A stretch of DNA of 64,000 nucleotides from Roseovarius sp. THAF27 (GTDB lineage Bacteria > Pseudomonadota > Alphaproteobacteria > Rhodobacterales > Rhodobacteraceae), in assembly GCF_009363655.1 (NCBI RefSeq), contig NZ_CP045394.1:62001-126000 (forward strand). Reading direction: 5' to 3'. Positions 61,628 through 64,000 of this stretch are shown piece by piece. Each line of letters starts with the position of its first letter. Within the stretch, counting starts at the first letter, position 1. Both the position numbers and the translations under genes were made by a program. Under the pieces are notes generated by a model, which was not told the origin of the DNA, searched no databases, and saw nothing but the letters and a program-made list of their open reading frames with translations.

Positions 61628-62551
61628 ATGCTAACTGCCGCCCTTCCGTTTCCAGACATCGGCCACGAAGTCTTTTCGATTGATATTTGGGGTTTTCACC
61701 TCGCGCTCCGATGGTACGCGCTCGCGTACATCGTCGGCATCGTAACAGGTTGGCGAATTTGCGTTCGGACCTTCGGGCGTCCTGCGCTCTGGTCGGATGC
61801 TGGGCCACCTATGAAACCCGCGCAGTTGGATGAACTGCTCACGTGGATTATTCTCGGCGTCATCATCGGTGGGCGTCTTGGTTTTGTCCTGTTCTACGAG
61901 CCGCAATACTACCTGAAAAACCCTTTGGAAATCCTGATGGTCTGGCAGGGCGGCATGTCCTTCCATGGTGGGTTTCTCGGGGTGACGGTCGCTGGGCTTG
62001 TCTTCTGTATCCGCCAGCGCGCGTCGTTTCTTGGAACTGCGGACATCTTGGCTCTGGCCACGCCACCCGGGTTGTTACTCGGACGTCTCGCCAATTTCAC
62101 CAATAACGAGCTCTGGGGACGGCCGACTGATGTTCCATGGGCGGTGATCTTCCCCGGAGAGGCCGCGCAAGCCTGCCCAGGCGTGGTGGGGCTATGTGCG
62201 CGGCACCCGTCGCAGCTTTACGAAGCGTTGCTTGAAGGAGTGGTGCTGGGCATCCTTATGCTGGTTCTGGCATGGCGAAAGGGATGGCTGAAAAGGCCCG
62301 GTGCCCTGACAGGAGTGTTTCTTGCGGGCTATGGCATGTCCAGGGCCTTAGTCGAGTTCTTCAGGCAGCCGGATTTGCAATTCGTGAGTGAGGATAACCC
62401 AATCGGACACGCCCTGCATTTCGGAACCTGGGGACTAACGATGGGGCAGGCGTTGTCGCTTCCAATGATCTTTGCCGGACTGGCATTGATCTGTTGGGCT
62501 TTTCGCATGCAACAGCGAGATCGCGACCAGAAGACAACCGAGACTGTGTAA
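61628..62551 (+). CDS. lgt: Prolipoprotein diacylglyceryl transferase
   Basis: 307 residues with seven TMs. The Lgt signature is [20 protein letters not shown], with the catalytic His of [11 protein letters not shown] and Arg in [12 protein letters not shown]; all present. It attaches the diacylglyceryl group to lipobox cysteines. With lspA and lnt at 34-36 kb it completes a full lipoprotein-maturation pathway in the window. The gap from the APC gene is 11 bp. Confidence 0.94.
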   Translation: MLTAALPFPDIGHEVFSIDIWGFHLALRWYALAYIVGIVTGWRICVRTFGRPALWSDAGPPMKPAQLDELLTWIILGVIIGGRLGFVLFYEPQYYLKNPLEILMVWQGGMSFHGGFLGVTVAGLVFCIRQRASFLGTADILALATPPGLLLGRLANFTNNELWGRPTDVPWAVIFPGEAAQACPGVVGLCARHPSQLYEALLEGVVLGILMLVLAWRKGWLKRPGALTGVFLAGYGMSRALVEFFRQPDLQFVSEDNPIGHALHFGTWGLTMGQALSLPMIFAGLALICWAFRMQQRDRDQKTTETV

Positions 62552-62595
62552 GTTTCGATCCGCTCGAACCTATGCAATGAAACGCTGCGCGCCGT

Positions 62596-63024
62596 TTATC
62601 CCAAAACGAGAATCAAGTCATCCGACAGCGAAAGGTCCGGAATGTGAAGGTTCTCTGGTGCGAGTCCCTTTCTGATGCGCCCGGCGGGGTCATAATGCGA
62701 GCCGTGGCAAGGGCAAAACCAACCTCCAAAATCGCCGGAGCCTTTTCCAAGCGGAACGCATCCCAAGTGAGTGCAAACGCCAATCATGATCAAATACTCT
62801 TCGCGGCCGGGAACTGCCCGGTGCTCATCGGTCGCAGGCACGTCCCCGTCGAAGTTGGGGTTTCTTGCGATCGCATCAGGTAGGTCGGCGACACTTTCGG
62901 AACGTGCCGCAGAAATTTCCTCTTCAGTTCGATAGCGGATGAACACCGGTTTTCCCCGCTACTTGACAGTGAGTTGCGTGCCAGGTGTCAGCTCGGAAAT
63001 ATCCACGCGGATCCTGAGCAAAGC
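62596..63024 (-). pseudogene. petA: Rieske iron-sulfur protein fragment (petA), with Trp-to-stop
   Basis: The frame covers RIRVDISELTPGTQLTVK, then TAG at 62961-62959 where relatives have a Trp, then [20 protein letters not shown] and the [2Fe-2S] motifs CTHLGC and CPCHGSHYD. Everything from the fold's core to the C-terminus is kept, but the N-terminal TM anchor is missing and the upstream part is fused to YfcC sequence near 63024. From GTG at 62946 a 116-residue soluble fragment could be translated, but without an anchor it is unlikely to work in the bc1 complex. Confidence 0.8.
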
Positions 63025-63847
63025 CCTGACCACCGCGAAGGTGGCGAAGAACAGGACCAGCACCAGCTTCTGGGTTCCGGTCAGCTCCGGTTCGGTGAAT
63101 TCGCCATCGTCAGCGCTTAAGAATATCCGGCGATGTGCATCGCGCTGCTTGGCGACCACCGAGTGGGATGGATCGGCCTTTACTTTAGCGGCGTAGCGCA
63201 TCACGTAGGCGATGCATGTCAAGAGTCTGCCGGTCAGGATGACTAGCCGCAATGCCATACCCTGGGTAAGGGGTATCCCCGCCGCGTTTGATGCGATGAC
63301 GGTTGTAAAAGGGGTGATCGTGGAGCCGAGGGTGCCGATGCCAGCTCCGATCAGGATGATGGCGACGCCGGTGACCGCATCAAACCCCGCGGCGACAACA
63401 ACCGGGATCAGCAGTGCATAAAAGGCCGGTTTTTCCTATGCCATGCCGTAGGTCGTGCCGCCCAAGGCGAACAGCGACATCAGGATCGGTATCATCCAGA
63501 TCTCGCGCCCTTTCATGCAGCCCATCGCCCGTCTGGATGCCAGTATCGATGGCTTTGGTGGCGTTGACTACGCCAAGAAACCCATCCAGCAGGAGCACAA
63601 ACAGCGCTACATCAATTGCGTTCGCCGCATAACTGTCCGGGTCATAGAATCCTGCCACGGGAGCTAGCATGACTTCGACAAAGCCCTGCGGATTGGGATC
63701 GACGGTCTGGTAGGTTCCCGGCACGGCAACTTCACGCCCGACCTCTTCGTTCATCGCACGATCATATTGTCCTGCGGGGATGATCCAGGTCAGGCCTGCG
63801 ACAATGATGATTAAGGAAAAAGGATCGTGTACGCGGTTGGAAACCAT
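63025..63847 (-). pseudogene. YfcC-family transporter remnant
   Basis: Pieces in different frames: FPTAYTILFP, then IVAGLTWIIPAGQYDRAMNE, DVALFVLLLDGFLGVVNATK and IDTGI. After a frame change comes the frame of AFYALLIPVVVAAGFDAVTG, AGIGTLGSTITPFTTVIASN and MALRLVILTGRLLTCIAYVM. At least two frameshifts and one in-frame stop disrupt it. YfcC relatives are inner-membrane carboxylate or amino-acid carriers. The fusion to Rieske sequence marks a deletion junction. Confidence 0.75.
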
Positions 63848-63915
63848 GACGACACGCCATTACTGTGTGCTTCCCTATCGGTTGGATTGTCGTTCAGGGA
63901 TCCACTACCGTCTTG

Positions 63916-64000
63916 TCATTGAGTTGCGTCATGTGCCTGCGTGAAGTTTGGCAAGAAGGCGGGAACTCGCGCGGCATACGCGTCGAACCTGTCTCCGAAC
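63916..64000 (-). CDS. C-terminal end of an isoprenylcysteine methyltransferase-like protein (partial)
   Basis: The frame entering from the right edge encodes FGDRFDAYAARVPAFLPNFT and ends at TGA 63918-63916. The tail 'YxxYxxRVPxFLP' is characteristic of ICMT/PEMT-like membrane methyltransferases, but only 27 residues are visible. The 70 bp to its left hold no gene. Confidence 0.45.
   Translation of the reverse strand, partial: FGDRFDAYAARVPAFLPNFTQAHDATQ

Noticed and set aside
1..64000. CRISPR arrays, tRNA and rRNA genes, replication origin
   Set aside because: I saw no regularly spaced repeats, no tRNA cloverleaf-like or rRNA sequence, and no repA/parAB-like gene on either strand.

Overview
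The window looks like an accessory region (plasmid, chromid or integrated element) of a marine Rhodobacterales-type alphaproteobacterium. The evidence is high-GC coding DNA with tightly overlapping ATGA-type gene junctions, a VirB-type type IV secretion cluster of the kind found on roseobacter replicons, and alphaproteobacterial versions of CcmFGHI, CtaG, PCu(A)C, SCO and MntR. No replication, partitioning, tRNA or rRNA gene is visible. Both ends of the window cut through genes.

Layout. (1) 0.2-0.6 kb: a small HEPN-like protein. (2) 0.8-12.4 kb, minus strand: a nearly complete VirB T4SS (VirB1-VirB11, including a 55-residue VirB7-like lipoprotein and a second lytic transglycosylase). No VirD4 coupling protein or relaxase is in view. 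(3) 12.5-16.6 kb: anonymous small proteins, an HTH-plus-multi-TM membrane protein and an EamA exporter. (4) 16.6-21 kb: an L,D-transpeptidase, IS66 and IS3 debris, a CDF metal exporter coupled to a transglutaminase-like protein, and a ZntR/CadR/PbrR-type MerR regulator. (5) 21.5-41 kb: an envelope thiol/copper/cytochrome island with ScsB/DsbD, CcmFGHI, three SCO proteins, DsbB and DsbA, PCu(A)C, an M23 peptidase, DUF411, ZIP, LspA, Lnt, a penicillin-acylase homologue and two CtaG proteins. (6) 41.5-46.4 kb: MntR, a di-haem peroxidase-like protein and a PhnDCE-like ABC transporter. (7) 46.4-58 kb: three more L,D-transpeptidase-family proteins, a ZntA/CadA-type ATPase, a cupredoxin-CusF fusion, a multicopper oxidase remnant, and intact copA and copB. 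(8) 58-62.5 kb: a five-gene operon ending in lgt. (9) 62.6-64 kb: a decayed YfcC/Rieske chimera and the end of a methyltransferase-like gene.

The main unifying signal is a set of MerR-type promoters: a -35 box, a 19-bp spacer holding a dyad, and a -10-like box. I find eight convincing or plausible copies plus one decayed copy. They precede the CDF/transglutaminase operon, scsB, ccmFGHI, the SCO-DsbBA-PCu(A)C-M23-DUF411-ZIP-LspA-Lnt run, zntA/cadA, two L,D-transpeptidases and the operon that ends in lgt. My inference is that one or two MerR-family metal sensors (one is encoded here) control not only efflux but a spare set of envelope-building machinery: lipoprotein maturation (lgt, lspA, lnt), late cytochrome c maturation, disulfide handling, copper delivery to oxidases and L,D-crosslinking of peptidoglycan. 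That combination is the most unusual thing in the window. A second candidate circuit is an MntR-like palindrome in front of the di-haem peroxidase/PhnDCE-like operon.
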